From Acinetobacter wuhouensis (GTDB lineage: Bacteria > Pseudomonadota > Gammaproteobacteria > Pseudomonadales > Moraxellaceae): a DNA stretch of 64,000 nt. Below the pieces are notes generated by a model. That model was given only the letters and a program-made list of their open reading frames with translations, was not told where the DNA came from and searched no databases. The position numbers and the translations under genes are program-made. Numbering within the stretch: position 1 is the stretch's first letter; each line of letters begins with the position of its first letter. This document shows, piece after piece, positions 9,839 through 18,119 of this stretch. The stretch covers positions 2,356,001-2,420,000 of the forward strand of contig NZ_CP031716.1 in NCBI RefSeq assembly GCF_001696605.3, written 5' to 3'.

Positions 9839-12565
9839 TTAAAGTTGCGAACCAATAAAAAAGTGCAGTCGAATTGGATGCCCAGGATCGGATATACCTG
9901 ACGCGACATCTAAACGAATTGGACCAATTGGAGATTTCCAACGAATCCCTAACCCTAAACTGTATTCTGAATCATTACTAAATGACTTGTCGTAAGCATT
10001 ACCAAAATCACTGAAGATTGCACCACGCCAACCTTCTTTAAATTGGTAATTGTATTCCAAAGTACCTACAGCTAAACCTTGACCACCCACTTTATAACCA
10101 TATTCAATTGGAGAAAGGCTCTTATAATCAAAACCACGCAAGCTTTGATCTCCACCCGCGAAGTAACGTAAATTATAAGGAACTTTCTCAAAGTCTTTGG
10201 CAAAAATATACCCCACATTCAAGCCACCTACGACTTGGTGATTATCATTTGCCCCAAAAGAATATAAACCTTTCCAATCTGCACTGGTAATCGCCATATC
10301 TGTATCAGACAGTAACGATCCGCTACCTAATTGAATTTTATAACTTTGCTTATAACCACGGGTTGGGTTAATACGGTTATCACTTGTCGTTTTAGTCGCT
10401 TCATAACCAAGCAATAAAGATTGTTGTTCTTGATTTGAACCTGGAATCAAAAAAGCATCTGGAATATTGGAAATATCGACTGGACCATCTTGAGTGACAC
10501 GGTCTAAACGATAACGCACGCCCAAAATATGTTGCCACTCTCGACGCGAACCTTTGATAATACGGTCTACCCCTGCAACAGCAGACTCAATAACCAAATC
10601 CATGTCATTACCAATACCATCCCTAGTTTCACGCTCATAACCTGCGACTAAGCTAATATAGTCATTCAGTGGATGCTTATATGGAATGTTGTAGCGTGCA
10701 TCTATAGATTGGCGGATCTGAGACAATTCCATATTGGCGTCAAAAGAATGCCCTAAATGATTGACGATAGCACGGCGATATTGTCCACGTAAACGAACAC
10801 CTGTATCCGTTCCATAACCAATACCTGTTTCTAAGCTATTTAAACGATCTGCATTCAAAGTCACAATCACTGGAATTTTTTTAGTTTCACGCGCTTGCTC
10901 ACGCATCGCATCTTCATCCAATTCTTTTTCTTTTTGCTGGGCTTGTAATTGTTTCAAATTAGGATTTACACCCGAATTCTGAGTCCCCGCAAACTGATTC
11001 TCATTGACTACATTCTGGGTCACTTCCTTATTGGAAACATGCGCCTTTTCCACACCAGTCTGTTCAGTAAATACTGATTCAGCGACTTTTTCCTGATCCA
11101 CCAATGCTTGTAGATCTGCTGGAAGCTCTAGTGGTTTTACAATTGCATCAGGCTTAACAGCATCTACTAGGGTGTAGTTAAAATAACGCGAGTTGGTTAA
11201 GTTATTGGCTAAACCATTGACACGCCATGCCGTATAGTCTGCCCCATCTTTCCAAGGTGCTAGTGTTTTGAGAATTTTTAAATCAATAGGCAATGGCTTA
11301 GATGGATCACTCATTCTAAATTCGACATCAGCCAATTTATAACGATCACCCGTTTCATATTTTAAATCAATTTTGGCCGTATTTTGAGGTTGCTCAACTT
11401 TGACATCATGTAAGCGCCAATAGCTATCAAAAAAACCATTGTTTGAAGCAGCGTCGCTAATCCGCATTTTCATGGTTTCATAAGCACCATGATGCAGAAT
11501 ATCTCCCTTATCTAAATCTGGTAATACGCTAATCACTTGGAATTGTGCAAGCTTCGAGCCTGCTCCAGAAAACTCTATATTTTGATCAACAATTTTAACT
11601 GGATTGTTCGGTGTTACATCCACATGTAAAGCATTATCACCCGCTTTGGAAAATTTAAATTGCGCATTGTAATACCCTACTGCTTGTGCCGCTTGAACCG
11701 CTAGAGTACGCAGTTGAGGAACCGAACCATTAAAATCAGAATAAGCTTCCTGAGTAAATGTTCCAAGTTTTGCTTTTAAATTATTGGTGAGAATCGTAGG
11801 CGCGCCTGAAACCGATACACTAATTTTTGCAATTGCCACACCATTGTCTTGAGGGCCTCGAACACGATTTACAATCCGTTTAAAAAAGCCTGGTTTCTCT
11901 TGCTCAGCTTCTACATTCTCTGAATCATTGCGATCGACTAAAGTTGTACCTGATGCATTTTCACGGACATCAATTTTATTGTCTGCGCGAATAGTCTGAA
12001 TCAATTGATCAACATTAATAGGCGCCTGAGTGATTTCAGACATTTCTATTTGTGTCGCTTCACTTACACCGACTTCTGGTGCTTTCGTTACACCATGTTC
12101 AAAATTTTGTGCTTCTGTTTTGGCAGCTTCAGCTGTTTGATAAATTTCATTTGCTAAAGACTGATCAATAGATACTGCTGGTAATTCTTCAAGATCTTCA
12201 AACTGAATTGGTTTAAAGTCATTTTGAACACCTAAACCTTGTTGTTGCTGTTGCAACATTTGAGTGCTATCAAATTGATCAATGTGTCGTGCTTCTTTGA
12301 TTTTTTGATCTAACTGGTCTATTTTTTCGTTCGATACACCTTGTTGTAATGCAGCAGATTCTAATTGTTCTGCACTATGCGTAATTTCACTTTTCACCTC
12401 AGTCGGATTCAAGTTGTTTGAAATCTGTTCAGCATTACTTACAGGTACAGCAAAAATACTTAAAAAAACACTTGCGCATAACATTTTATTGATATGATAC
12501 CAATCGAAATGTGGCTGTATAGAATAAGCAAGCACTGATTTTTTAAACTGATTTTTTGCTGGCAT
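9839..12565 (-). CDS. tamA: TamA, outer-membrane Omp85-family protein with long N-terminal extension
   Basis: 908-residue member of the BamA/TamA family, the outer-membrane partner of TamB. A signal peptide covers about residues 28-45 (LCASVFLSIFAVPVSNA). It is followed by about 200 residues rich in Gln, Glu and Ser with little predicted structure, then POTRA-like repeats (from about residue 240), a second Gln/Glu-rich insert near 490-570, and a C-terminal 16-strand barrel including RYFAGGDQSLRGF, the Omp85 (V/I)RGF/Y-type loop, and ending in LHFFIGSQL. E. coli TamA is 577 aa, so both inserts are extra. The start at ATG 12565 gives a slightly long n-region before the signal peptide; the ATG at residue 28 is an alternative. 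Confidence 0.9.
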   Translation of the reverse strand: MPAKNQFKKSVLAYSIQPHFDWYHINKMLCASVFLSIFAVPVSNAEQISNNLNPTEVKSEITHSAEQLESAALQQGVSNEKIDQLDQKIKEARHIDQFDSTQMLQQQQQGLGVQNDFKPIQFEDLEELPAVSIDQSLANEIYQTAEAAKTEAQNFEHGVTKAPEVGVSEATQIEMSEITQAPINVDQLIQTIRADNKIDVRENASGTTLVDRNDSENVEAEQEKPGFFKRIVNRVRGPQDNGVAIAKISVSVSGAPTILTNNLKAKLGTFTQEAYSDFNGSVPQLRTLAVQAAQAVGYYNAQFKFSKAGDNALHVDVTPNNPVKIVDQNIEFSGAGSKLAQFQVISVLPDLDKGDILHHGAYETMKMRISDAASNNGFFDSYWRLHDVKVEQPQNTAKIDLKYETGDRYKLADVEFRMSDPSKPLPIDLKILKTLAPWKDGADYTAWRVNGLANNLTNSRYFNYTLVDAVKPDAIVKPLELPADLQALVDQEKVAESVFTEQTGVEKAHVSNKEVTQNVVNENQFAGTQNSGVNPNLKQLQAQQKEKELDEDAMREQARETKKIPVIVTLNADRLNSLETGIGYGTDTGVRLRGQYRRAIVNHLGHSFDANMELSQIRQSIDARYNIPYKHPLNDYISLVAGYERETRDGIGNDMDLVIESAVAGVDRIIKGSRREWQHILGVRYRLDRVTQDGPVDISNIPDAFLIPGSNQEQQSLLLGYEATKTTSDNRINPTRGYKQSYKIQLGSGSLLSDTDMAITSADWKGLYSFGANDNHQVVGGLNVGYIFAKDFEKVPYNLRYFAGGDQSLRGFDYKSLSPIEYGYKVGGQGLAVGTLEYNYQFKEGWRGAIFSDFGNAYDKSFSNDSEYSLGLGIRWKSPIGPIRLDVASGISDPGHPIRLHFFIGSQL

Positions 12566-12741
12566 ACCAAGCTCGAATAACCTGAATTTATGGAAAGTTA
12601 ATTCTGTTTAAAAAGAATCTTTCAAAACACTCAAAACAATTGGTTTTAAACATGATTTAAGGTTAAAACATCATACATGATTTTGCACGAGAGTTACTAT
12701 TTTCAAACATTTCTTCTAAATAACTAAATGAAGTCAACTCA

Positions 12742-14061
12742 ATGGAAAAAAATAAACATATCTTAGGTACACGACGGTTTTTACCGATGTTCCTGACCCA
12801 GTTTTTTGGGGCTTTAAATGACAATGTGTTTAAACAATCACTGCTTTTAGTGATTACCTATGGATGGATTCAACAACAAACTGCCGCAGTCAGTACCTTA
12901 AATAATGTCGCTGCTTTGCTCTTTATTTTACCTTATTTCATCTTCTCTGCGACCGCTGGGCAAATTGCGGACAAATATGAACGTTCATTTTTAGTCCGAA
13001 ACATCAAAATATTAGAAATCGTTATTATGCTAATTGCGACAGCAGGATTTTTATTGGGCAATTTATGGATTTTATTGGCTGCGTTATTTTTGATGGGAAC
13101 ACACAGTACTTTCTTTGGTCCAATTAAATATGCCATTTTGCCTGAAATATTGAAACCGAATGAACTGATGTCAGGGAATGCGCTATTCCAATCTGGAACA
13201 TCTATTGCAATCTTAGTGGGAATGATCTTAGGTGGTGCGGTCATTTCACTTTCGCAAGGCAATATGGTTTGGATTTGTTTAACCATCTTGGCGATTGCAG
13301 TTTTAGGTTATTTATCTAGCCGATTTATTTTAGAACAACCCACTTCAAATGCTGATTTAAAAATAGATTGGAACTTTTTCCGCACCAGTTTTCAGACTAT
13401 TAAATATGCCAAAAGCCTTCCATTAGTATTTCTCGTATTGCTTGGAAATTCATGGTACTGGTTCTATGGCGCAACGTATCTGACTCAAATCCCACAACTA
13501 ACACAACAAAACCTACATGCCAATGAAAATGTCGTCAGCCTTTTACTGACTTTCTTTTCTGTCGGTATTGGTGTCGGTTCATTACTGTGCCGTAAAATTG
13601 GTGGCGCAAGTGTAAATATTAAAATGGTGCCCATCGGTGCTATAGGTTTAACTGCATTTGCACTTTACTTAGCTGGGAGTTTAGCGTTTGTTCCTGTAGT
13701 TACTGGAGATTTGCTTACCGTCGGTGATATGTTTAGCTCAGGTTTAGTCTATTATCATGTGATGCTTGCTGTAACACTTCTTGGTATCAGTGGTGGTTTT
13801 TATATCGTTCCCCTTTATGCCATGATGCAAGCCTATGCACCGAAGTCGCATCGTGCGCGCGTTGTTGCAGCGAACAATATTTTTAATGCAATATTTATGG
13901 TTTCATCTGCAATTTTCTCGATTATTATCTTAAGTATTTTGAAAATAGATATTAAAATTCTATTTTGTATTACTGCTGTACTCAGTGCTATTTTTAGTAT
14001 TTGGTTACTGACTCGTTTAAAACCATTAGTGGCTACAACTCAAGTGTCTTTGGAGGACTAA
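12742..14061 (+). CDS. lplT: MFS transporter, LplT-like lysophospholipid flippase
   Basis: 439-residue major facilitator protein with about 11-12 membrane helices. The first 140 residues carry the LplT signature: RFLPMFLTQFFGALNDNVFK, then the MFS loop GQIADKYERS and HSTFFGPIKYAILPE. LplT moves lysophospholipids inward across the inner membrane for re-acylation; in some bacteria it is fused to Aas, here it stands alone. It starts 176 bp from the divergent tamA start, and its stop is 1 bp from the coq7 start, so the two are co-transcribed. The symbol is given by family resemblance; substrate not proved. Confidence 0.85.
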   Translation: MEKNKHILGTRRFLPMFLTQFFGALNDNVFKQSLLLVITYGWIQQQTAAVSTLNNVAALLFILPYFIFSATAGQIADKYERSFLVRNIKILEIVIMLIATAGFLLGNLWILLAALFLMGTHSTFFGPIKYAILPEILKPNELMSGNALFQSGTSIAILVGMILGGAVISLSQGNMVWICLTILAIAVLGYLSSRFILEQPTSNADLKIDWNFFRTSFQTIKYAKSLPLVFLVLLGNSWYWFYGATYLTQIPQLTQQNLHANENVVSLLLTFFSVGIGVGSLLCRKIGGASVNIKMVPIGAIGLTAFALYLAGSLAFVPVVTGDLLTVGDMFSSGLVYYHVMLAVTLLGISGGFYIVPLYAMMQAYAPKSHRARVVAANNIFNAIFMVSSAIFSIIILSILKIDIKILFCITAVLSAIFSIWLLTRLKPLVATTQVSLED

Positions 14062-14062
14062 T

Positions 14063-14698
14063 ATGCGTCAATATACGGGCATCGACAAATTGATCAATTC
14101 ATTCGATCAAGCTTTAAGAAGTTTAGTGCCTGGCGCAACTTCTGCTCAACGTGCCAATCCTTCAAATGAAACTGAAACCAAACTTGCAGTGAGTGAAGCT
14201 CGCCATGTTGCAGGTTTAATGCGTGTCAACCATAGTGGTGAAGTCTGTGCACAAGCACTTTATCATGGTCAAGCTTTAACAGCCAAACTTCCAAATGTAC
14301 GCCGTGAAATGGAATTTGCTGCGATCGAAGAGCAAGATCATTTGGCATGGTGCGAAGATCGCTTAAAAGAATTAGATAGTCATACCAGTCTACTTAATCC
14401 AGTTTGGTATGGGCTTTCTTTTGGTATGGGCGCACTTGCAGGTATTGCAGGTGATAAATATAGTTTAGGTTTTGTTGCTGAAACTGAACGCCAAGTCAGT
14501 ATGCATTTACAACATCACATTAGCCAGTTGCCTGCACAGGATGAACGCTCACGTAAAATCTTAGTGCAAATGAATGAAGATGAATTACATCATCGTGATA
14601 CCGCTTTAGATGCAGGTGGTGTAGATTTACCGATCCCAGTGAAAATCACCATGACTGCGATTTCTAAATTGATGACCAAAACCAGTTATTTTATTTAA
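14063..14698 (+). CDS. coq7: Coq7-type 5-demethoxyubiquinone hydroxylase
   Basis: 211-residue di-iron monooxygenase that hydroxylates 2-polyprenyl-3-methyl-6-methoxybenzoquinone in the next-to-last step of ubiquinone synthesis. Ligand-rich motifs are in place: RVNHSGEVCAQ, IEEQDHLAWC, ETERQVSMHLQHH and NEDELHHRDTA, matching the paired E...ExxH pattern of a four-helix ferritin-like fold. Acinetobacter and Pseudomonas use this enzyme in place of the flavin enzyme UbiF. It follows lplT directly (stop TAA at 14059-14061, then start ATG at 14063), so translational coupling is likely. Confidence 0.95.
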   Translation: MRQYTGIDKLINSFDQALRSLVPGATSAQRANPSNETETKLAVSEARHVAGLMRVNHSGEVCAQALYHGQALTAKLPNVRREMEFAAIEEQDHLAWCEDRLKELDSHTSLLNPVWYGLSFGMGALAGIAGDKYSLGFVAETERQVSMHLQHHISQLPAQDERSRKILVQMNEDELHHRDTALDAGGVDLPIPVKITMTAISKLMTKTSYFI

Positions 14699-14735
14699 AT
14701 CTTAAAATTTTAAATCGTATAAGTTGAATCTGAAG

Positions 14736-14760
14736 ACCTGTTTTTATAACAGGTTTTTTA
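14736..14760 (+). terminator. rho-independent terminator after coq7
   Basis: Stem ACCTGTT (14736-14742) / AACAGGT (14748-14754), then a run of six T. Confidence 0.85.
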
Positions 14761-14783
14761 TATTTCTAATCTTCAATAAAAGA

Positions 14784-15503
14784 TCACTTAGCCTTTAAAT
14801 CCTTTACATTTCTCAGACCATCACCATTCAATGCTAAAATAAGTAATCCACCTTCCCCTGCATCAAAACATCCAACAGCTTGCCATTGACTCGGTTTAAA
14901 CCACGTATAATTTTGTTGATACCGATAATTTTCAGGTAGTACTTCTGAATAGGCAAGTTGTAAAATCCAACCTTTCGGGCAATTCCATTGTGCCTCTTTC
15001 GCTTCAAATTGATAATCTTGCGCAACTTCAATCAACAATTCACGATGCAGTTCAAAGGCTTGTGCAGAATATTGACCTAATTTCACAGGCTGTGGAAAAT
15101 ATGCTCTCGATAATCCAATACGTGCATCATTCGGGAGTAATTCAATATCATGCTCAGAATCTCCATCGCGATTTACCCACGTCCCCTTCGGCAATATAAT
15201 TTCACCATAAGACAACGCTGTTTCAAGCTGAACATTTTGCTTTTTCACGATATTGAGTCGGGCACGATCTGTTGAAATATCACTCACCCAAATCATGCAC
15301 CATGAAATAACAACCAGTATTGGAAATACACTTAACAGCACTAACAAACTTGTCACGATTGAGTTAGCAAATCGGCTTGTTGTACCTTTACCTCGACGAT
15401 AGTATTTCCAACCACCCCATATTGCAAAAATGACCAATACATTGATAAAGGTAAGGAATAAAACAATCACGCCACCTGCACCAGCGCCATATCCTAAGCC
15501 CAT
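14784..15503 (-). CDS. hypothetical membrane protein, 239 aa
   Basis: ATG 15503 is preceded by AGGAAACAATC, a good ribosome site. Two membrane helices occur near residues 9-32 (after a glycine-rich start MGLGYGAGAGG) and 48-71. The remaining 165 residues appear to lie outside the cytoplasm and form a soluble domain rich in aromatic residues, with paired cysteines (about 174 and 212). It stands alone between converging coq7 and the repeat at 15.7 kb. I do not recognise the family and assign no function. Confidence 0.7.
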   Translation of the reverse strand: MGLGYGAGAGGVIVLFLTFINVLVIFAIWGGWKYYRRGKGTTSRFANSIVTSLLVLLSVFPILVVISWCMIWVSDISTDRARLNIVKKQNVQLETALSYGEIILPKGTWVNRDGDSEHDIELLPNDARIGLSRAYFPQPVKLGQYSAQAFELHRELLIEVAQDYQFEAKEAQWNCPKGWILQLAYSEVLPENYRYQQNYTWFKPSQWQAVGCFDAGEGGLLILALNGDGLRNVKDLKAK

Positions 15504-15716
15504 GATTGTTTCCTATAAATTTATGCAACTCATTTACCCAACATATACTTTTGGAATGTCGTTTCAAAAGCATGTAATTTATATTCTATCTACCTTTTAA
15601 AAGTTATGACATAGTCAAAATACGATGCATTATTCATACTTATTTCCAATTTTATGGGTTAATAATTTAAGCCAGTATTCATTTTAAAGCACCGACCTAT
15701 TTTCATTATCAACTAA

Positions 15717-16060
15717 TGTTACGCAGTAACATCAAAACATTTTTTATTTCTCAATAGAATTGGATACGCGGTAACGTCATCCGCAACGTGTTTGAGGCAT
15801 GAGCCAGTCATGGCGCAAGATCTATAAGTTAATGTTTCTGCGATATATCAATCAAAAGTTGGTAGTTGACGAGTTTTGCGGTGAGAAGCGAAGCTTCGCA
15901 AGATGGTTTCCTTGCGCAGTTTCACTGCTCATTTTTCCGAAACAAAAGTAGGTCAAGCTGAAAGCTAATCCTGAAATTGAAATTTTCGATGTACGACTCC
16001 GCCGAGTGTGCTCTAAAACTATTTGAAAGGTGCATTGTTTTTTTAAGTGCGTAACATCAA
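15717..16060. repeat. non-coding repeat-like segment flanked by GTAACATCAA
   Basis: This gene-free stretch has GTAACATCAA at 15726-15735 and again at 16051-16060. The left copy is part of a palindrome TGTTAC-GCA-GTAACA (15717-15731). Inside are the perfect 12-bp palindrome GCGAAGCTTCGC (15888-15899) and other short palindromes. Its base composition is visibly higher in G+C than the spacers beside it. An open frame of 71 codons on the reverse strand has no ribosome site and looks like repeat-derived noise. I infer a decayed extragenic repeat; no transposase is present. Confidence 0.45.
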
Positions 16061-16068
16061 TTATCAAT

Positions 16069-16091
16069 AAAAAAAGCCCGTGGAAACGGGC
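16069..16091 (-). terminator. rho-independent terminator after SDR gene
   Basis: On the reverse strand GCCCGT-TTCC-ACGGGC (16091-16076) is followed by seven T. Confidence 0.9.
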
Positions 16092-16107
16092 AATTTACAA
16101 GTCAATT

Positions 16108-16947
16108 CTATTTCTTTTTGGTTAATTTTTTCGTTAAAAAATCGACAGTTTTAGCATAATGCGATGGCGTTACACGCTGAATCAAGTCTAGAATTTTTGC
16201 ATCATTACCAATTAAAACACGCGCTTTATCTTGCTTAACAGCATCTAAAATCACTTTAGCGGCAACTTCTGGCGGTGTTTTGAGTACTTTATTAAATGAA
16301 CGGCTGGCTTTTTCAGGATTCATGCCTAAAGCACGAATGCTATCACTCATCCGTGCCGAATTGGCAATATTGGTACGAATACCGCCTGGATGCACTGACG
16401 TTGCACTTACACCTGCATTTTCAATCTCTAATTCTTGACGTAAAGATTCAGTAAAACCACGCACTGCAAATTTAGTCGCATTATAGGCACTCTGTGAAGG
16501 TTGAGCTGTTAAACCAAATAAGCTCGAAGTATTGATAATATGCCCTTCACCACTTTGTTTTAAATACGGTAAAAAGGCTTTCGTGCCGTAAACCACACCC
16601 CAAAAATTGATATTGAAAATCCATTCCAATTCATCATAACTCATCCCCTCAACGGTACTTGCCAGTGCTACACCTGCATTGTTGAAGATCAAATTAATTT
16701 GACCAAATTCATTGAAACAACTTTCTGCCCATGCATAAACTGCCTCACGATTTGCCACATCTAATTTTGTAATGCTTACTTTTACAGGGTAATCTTTGAG
16801 TAAATTTAAAGTTTCAATCAAACCTTGTTCATTCATATCACTCAATGCCAAATGCGCACCTTGTTGTGCCAATTGAATCGCAAGTTGGCGTCCAATCCCT
16901 GAACCTGCACCCGTAATTGCTGCCACTTTCTGATTAAAATTTTTCAT
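16108..16947 (-). CDS. SDR family NAD(P)-dependent oxidoreductase
   Basis: 279-residue classical short-chain dehydrogenase. Visible motifs are TGAGSGIGRQ (cofactor loop near residue 11), the NNAG motif, the catalytic Ser in NTSSLFGLT, and YNATK (YxxxK). The C-terminal region (NPEKASRSFNKVLKTPPEVAAKVILD) fits the SDR group that Acinetobacter genomes carry near lipid genes. An upstream in-frame TTG at 16968 is rejected in favour of ATG 16947, which matches where SDR proteins begin; AGGA lies 13 nt upstream. Substrate unknown. Single gene with its own terminator. Confidence 0.87.
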   Translation of the reverse strand: MKNFNQKVAAITGAGSGIGRQLAIQLAQQGAHLALSDMNEQGLIETLNLLKDYPVKVSITKLDVANREAVYAWAESCFNEFGQINLIFNNAGVALASTVEGMSYDELEWIFNINFWGVVYGTKAFLPYLKQSGEGHIINTSSLFGLTAQPSQSAYNATKFAVRGFTESLRQELEIENAGVSATSVHPGGIRTNIANSARMSDSIRALGMNPEKASRSFNKVLKTPPEVAAKVILDAVKQDKARVLIGNDAKILDLIQRVTPSHYAKTVDFLTKKLTKKK

Positions 16948-17192
16948 GAATGAATGTCCTAAAACCAAGTCACAACTTGATTGATTATAAATATTTGAAT
17001 TGAATAATTTTAGAGTACAAAATTAAGTGACATGAATAAAATGATATTTTCTAATGCCTAACTATGTATAAAATTCATAATGATATTTAGAGAGAAAATA
17101 ATAGCAAATGCATATCATTTTTATAACGAAGTATGATGCAATGCTGCCGTAAAGACAGATTTGATCAATATAAAGTTGAAATCAAATCAATT

Positions 17193-17627
17193 TTATACAC
17201 ACTCAACAATGGGAAAATGATGTACTGGATGTTGAAAAGCTTGATTTAGCCAAATATCCAACATCGGAATTTTCACATCCAATGCTAAAGGCAGTTTTTT
17301 TGGATTAAATTGCATTTGAGATAAATCCGTTCCCCATGCAATCAGATCAACATCCAAAGAAATTTGATGTGATGGACGTACACGTCCTGAACCTGCTTCC
17401 ATTTTTTTTAATAAAGCAATCATCTCATTGACAGATAAATGACTTTTGACGAGACACGCAGCATTCCAATAATCCGCACCGACACCATCACGACATGGAA
17501 TTAGATAAATTTTAGAAAACGTTACTTCGCCCAAATGACAGATTTGAGCAAAAGCATTTTTAAAATTTTGTTGAGGATGGTTGTTACTCGCCAGTGCTAA
17601 GGCGAATATCGTTGCGGTGTCGTTCAA
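17193..17627 (-). CDS. diverged HPPK (FolK)-like protein
   Basis: 144-residue relative of 6-hydroxymethyl-7,8-dihydropterin pyrophosphokinase. It retains the N-terminal ALASN segment, the YWNAA motif, a GRVR segment and the metal-binding DVD pair (in SLDVDLIAWG). By comparison with remembered E. coli FolK, the WGPR stretch before DLD (with catalytic Arg92) is replaced by SHQIS, and the His115 and Arg121 region is lost in a shortened C-terminus. The start is the TTG at 17627, which overlaps the end of folB by 44 nt, so translation is probably coupled. Acinetobacter normally has a canonical folK elsewhere, so this may be a regulatory or specialised paralogue. Activity is doubtful. Confidence 0.75.
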   Translation of the reverse strand: MNDTATIFALALASNNHPQQNFKNAFAQICHLGEVTFSKIYLIPCRDGVGADYWNAACLVKSHLSVNEMIALLKKMEAGSGRVRPSHQISLDVDLIAWGTDLSQMQFNPKKLPLALDVKIPMLDIWLNQAFQHPVHHFPIVECV

Positions 17628-17964
17628 GACGAATTCCTACAGAATTTGCTTGCGGGATAATAGCAGGCTTACGGATCGTAATCATAATTGATTCAACCAC
17701 TGGATAGGTAGTAAAAAGTGCATTTAATACTAACTTGGCTGCATGTTCGATCAATTTCGGGGCAGCTTCTTGAATCACTTTGGTTGAAATTTCACAAATT
17801 TCCGCATAATTCAAAGTATCGTCTAATTCATCTGAATTGGATGCTTGCTCTAAACTGGTTTGAATCGTGATATCGAGCATTAAAGGCTGAATGATTTGAC
17901 GTTCCCAATTGAAACACCCCACCACTGTATCGACTTTTAACCCTTCAATGATAATTGCATCCAT
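17584..17964 (-). CDS. folB: dihydroneopterin aldolase
   Basis: 126-residue FolB, which cleaves 7,8-dihydroneopterin to 6-hydroxymethyl-7,8-dihydropterin in folate synthesis. Family landmarks are IIIEGLKVDTVVGCFNWER at the start, the DDTLNYAEI motif with the conserved Tyr, LIEHAAKLV, and the lysine in the ITIRKPA segment. The gene is first in a two-gene unit and overlaps the HPPK-like gene. A 113-bp palindromic repeat (17979-18091) lies only 15 bp upstream of its start, so its promoter or leader is inside or next to that repeat. Confidence 0.93.
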   Translation of the reverse strand: MDAIIIEGLKVDTVVGCFNWERQIIQPLMLDITIQTSLEQASNSDELDDTLNYAEICEISTKVIQEAAPKLIEHAAKLVLNALFTTYPVVESIMITIRKPAIIPQANSVGIRLERHRNDIRLSTGE

Positions 17965-17978
17965 GAATGTTCCCTTAG

Positions 17979-18091
17979 AATCCCCCCTTGCGGAGTATGC
18001 TCCTCACCTTTTATAAGGGAGACTTCCAACTCTCTAATTTACAATATAAAAGAAAGCTCCTCCCTTTTATAAAGGGAGGTTGGGAGGGATT
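17979..18091. repeat. composite palindromic extragenic element (copy A)
   Basis: 113-bp element with AATCCCCCCC-like left end and GGGAGGGATT right end, and an internal palindrome TCCCTTTTATAAAGGGA (18061-18077). Positions 17986-18010 hold a 25-bp core also found at 29526-29550 and, inverted, at 63354-63378. Its palindromic arms are GGAGT / GCTCC (17992-17996, 17999-18003). It fills the folB upstream region. Confidence 0.7.
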
Positions 18092-18119
18092 ATTTAATCT
18101 ATGAAGTTTACTTAGAAAA

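Noticed and set aside
15852..16067. Reverse-strand frame of 71 codons in the 15.7-16.1 kb segment
   Set aside because: It coincides with repeat-like sequence, has no ribosome site and ends at palindromes; not a gene.
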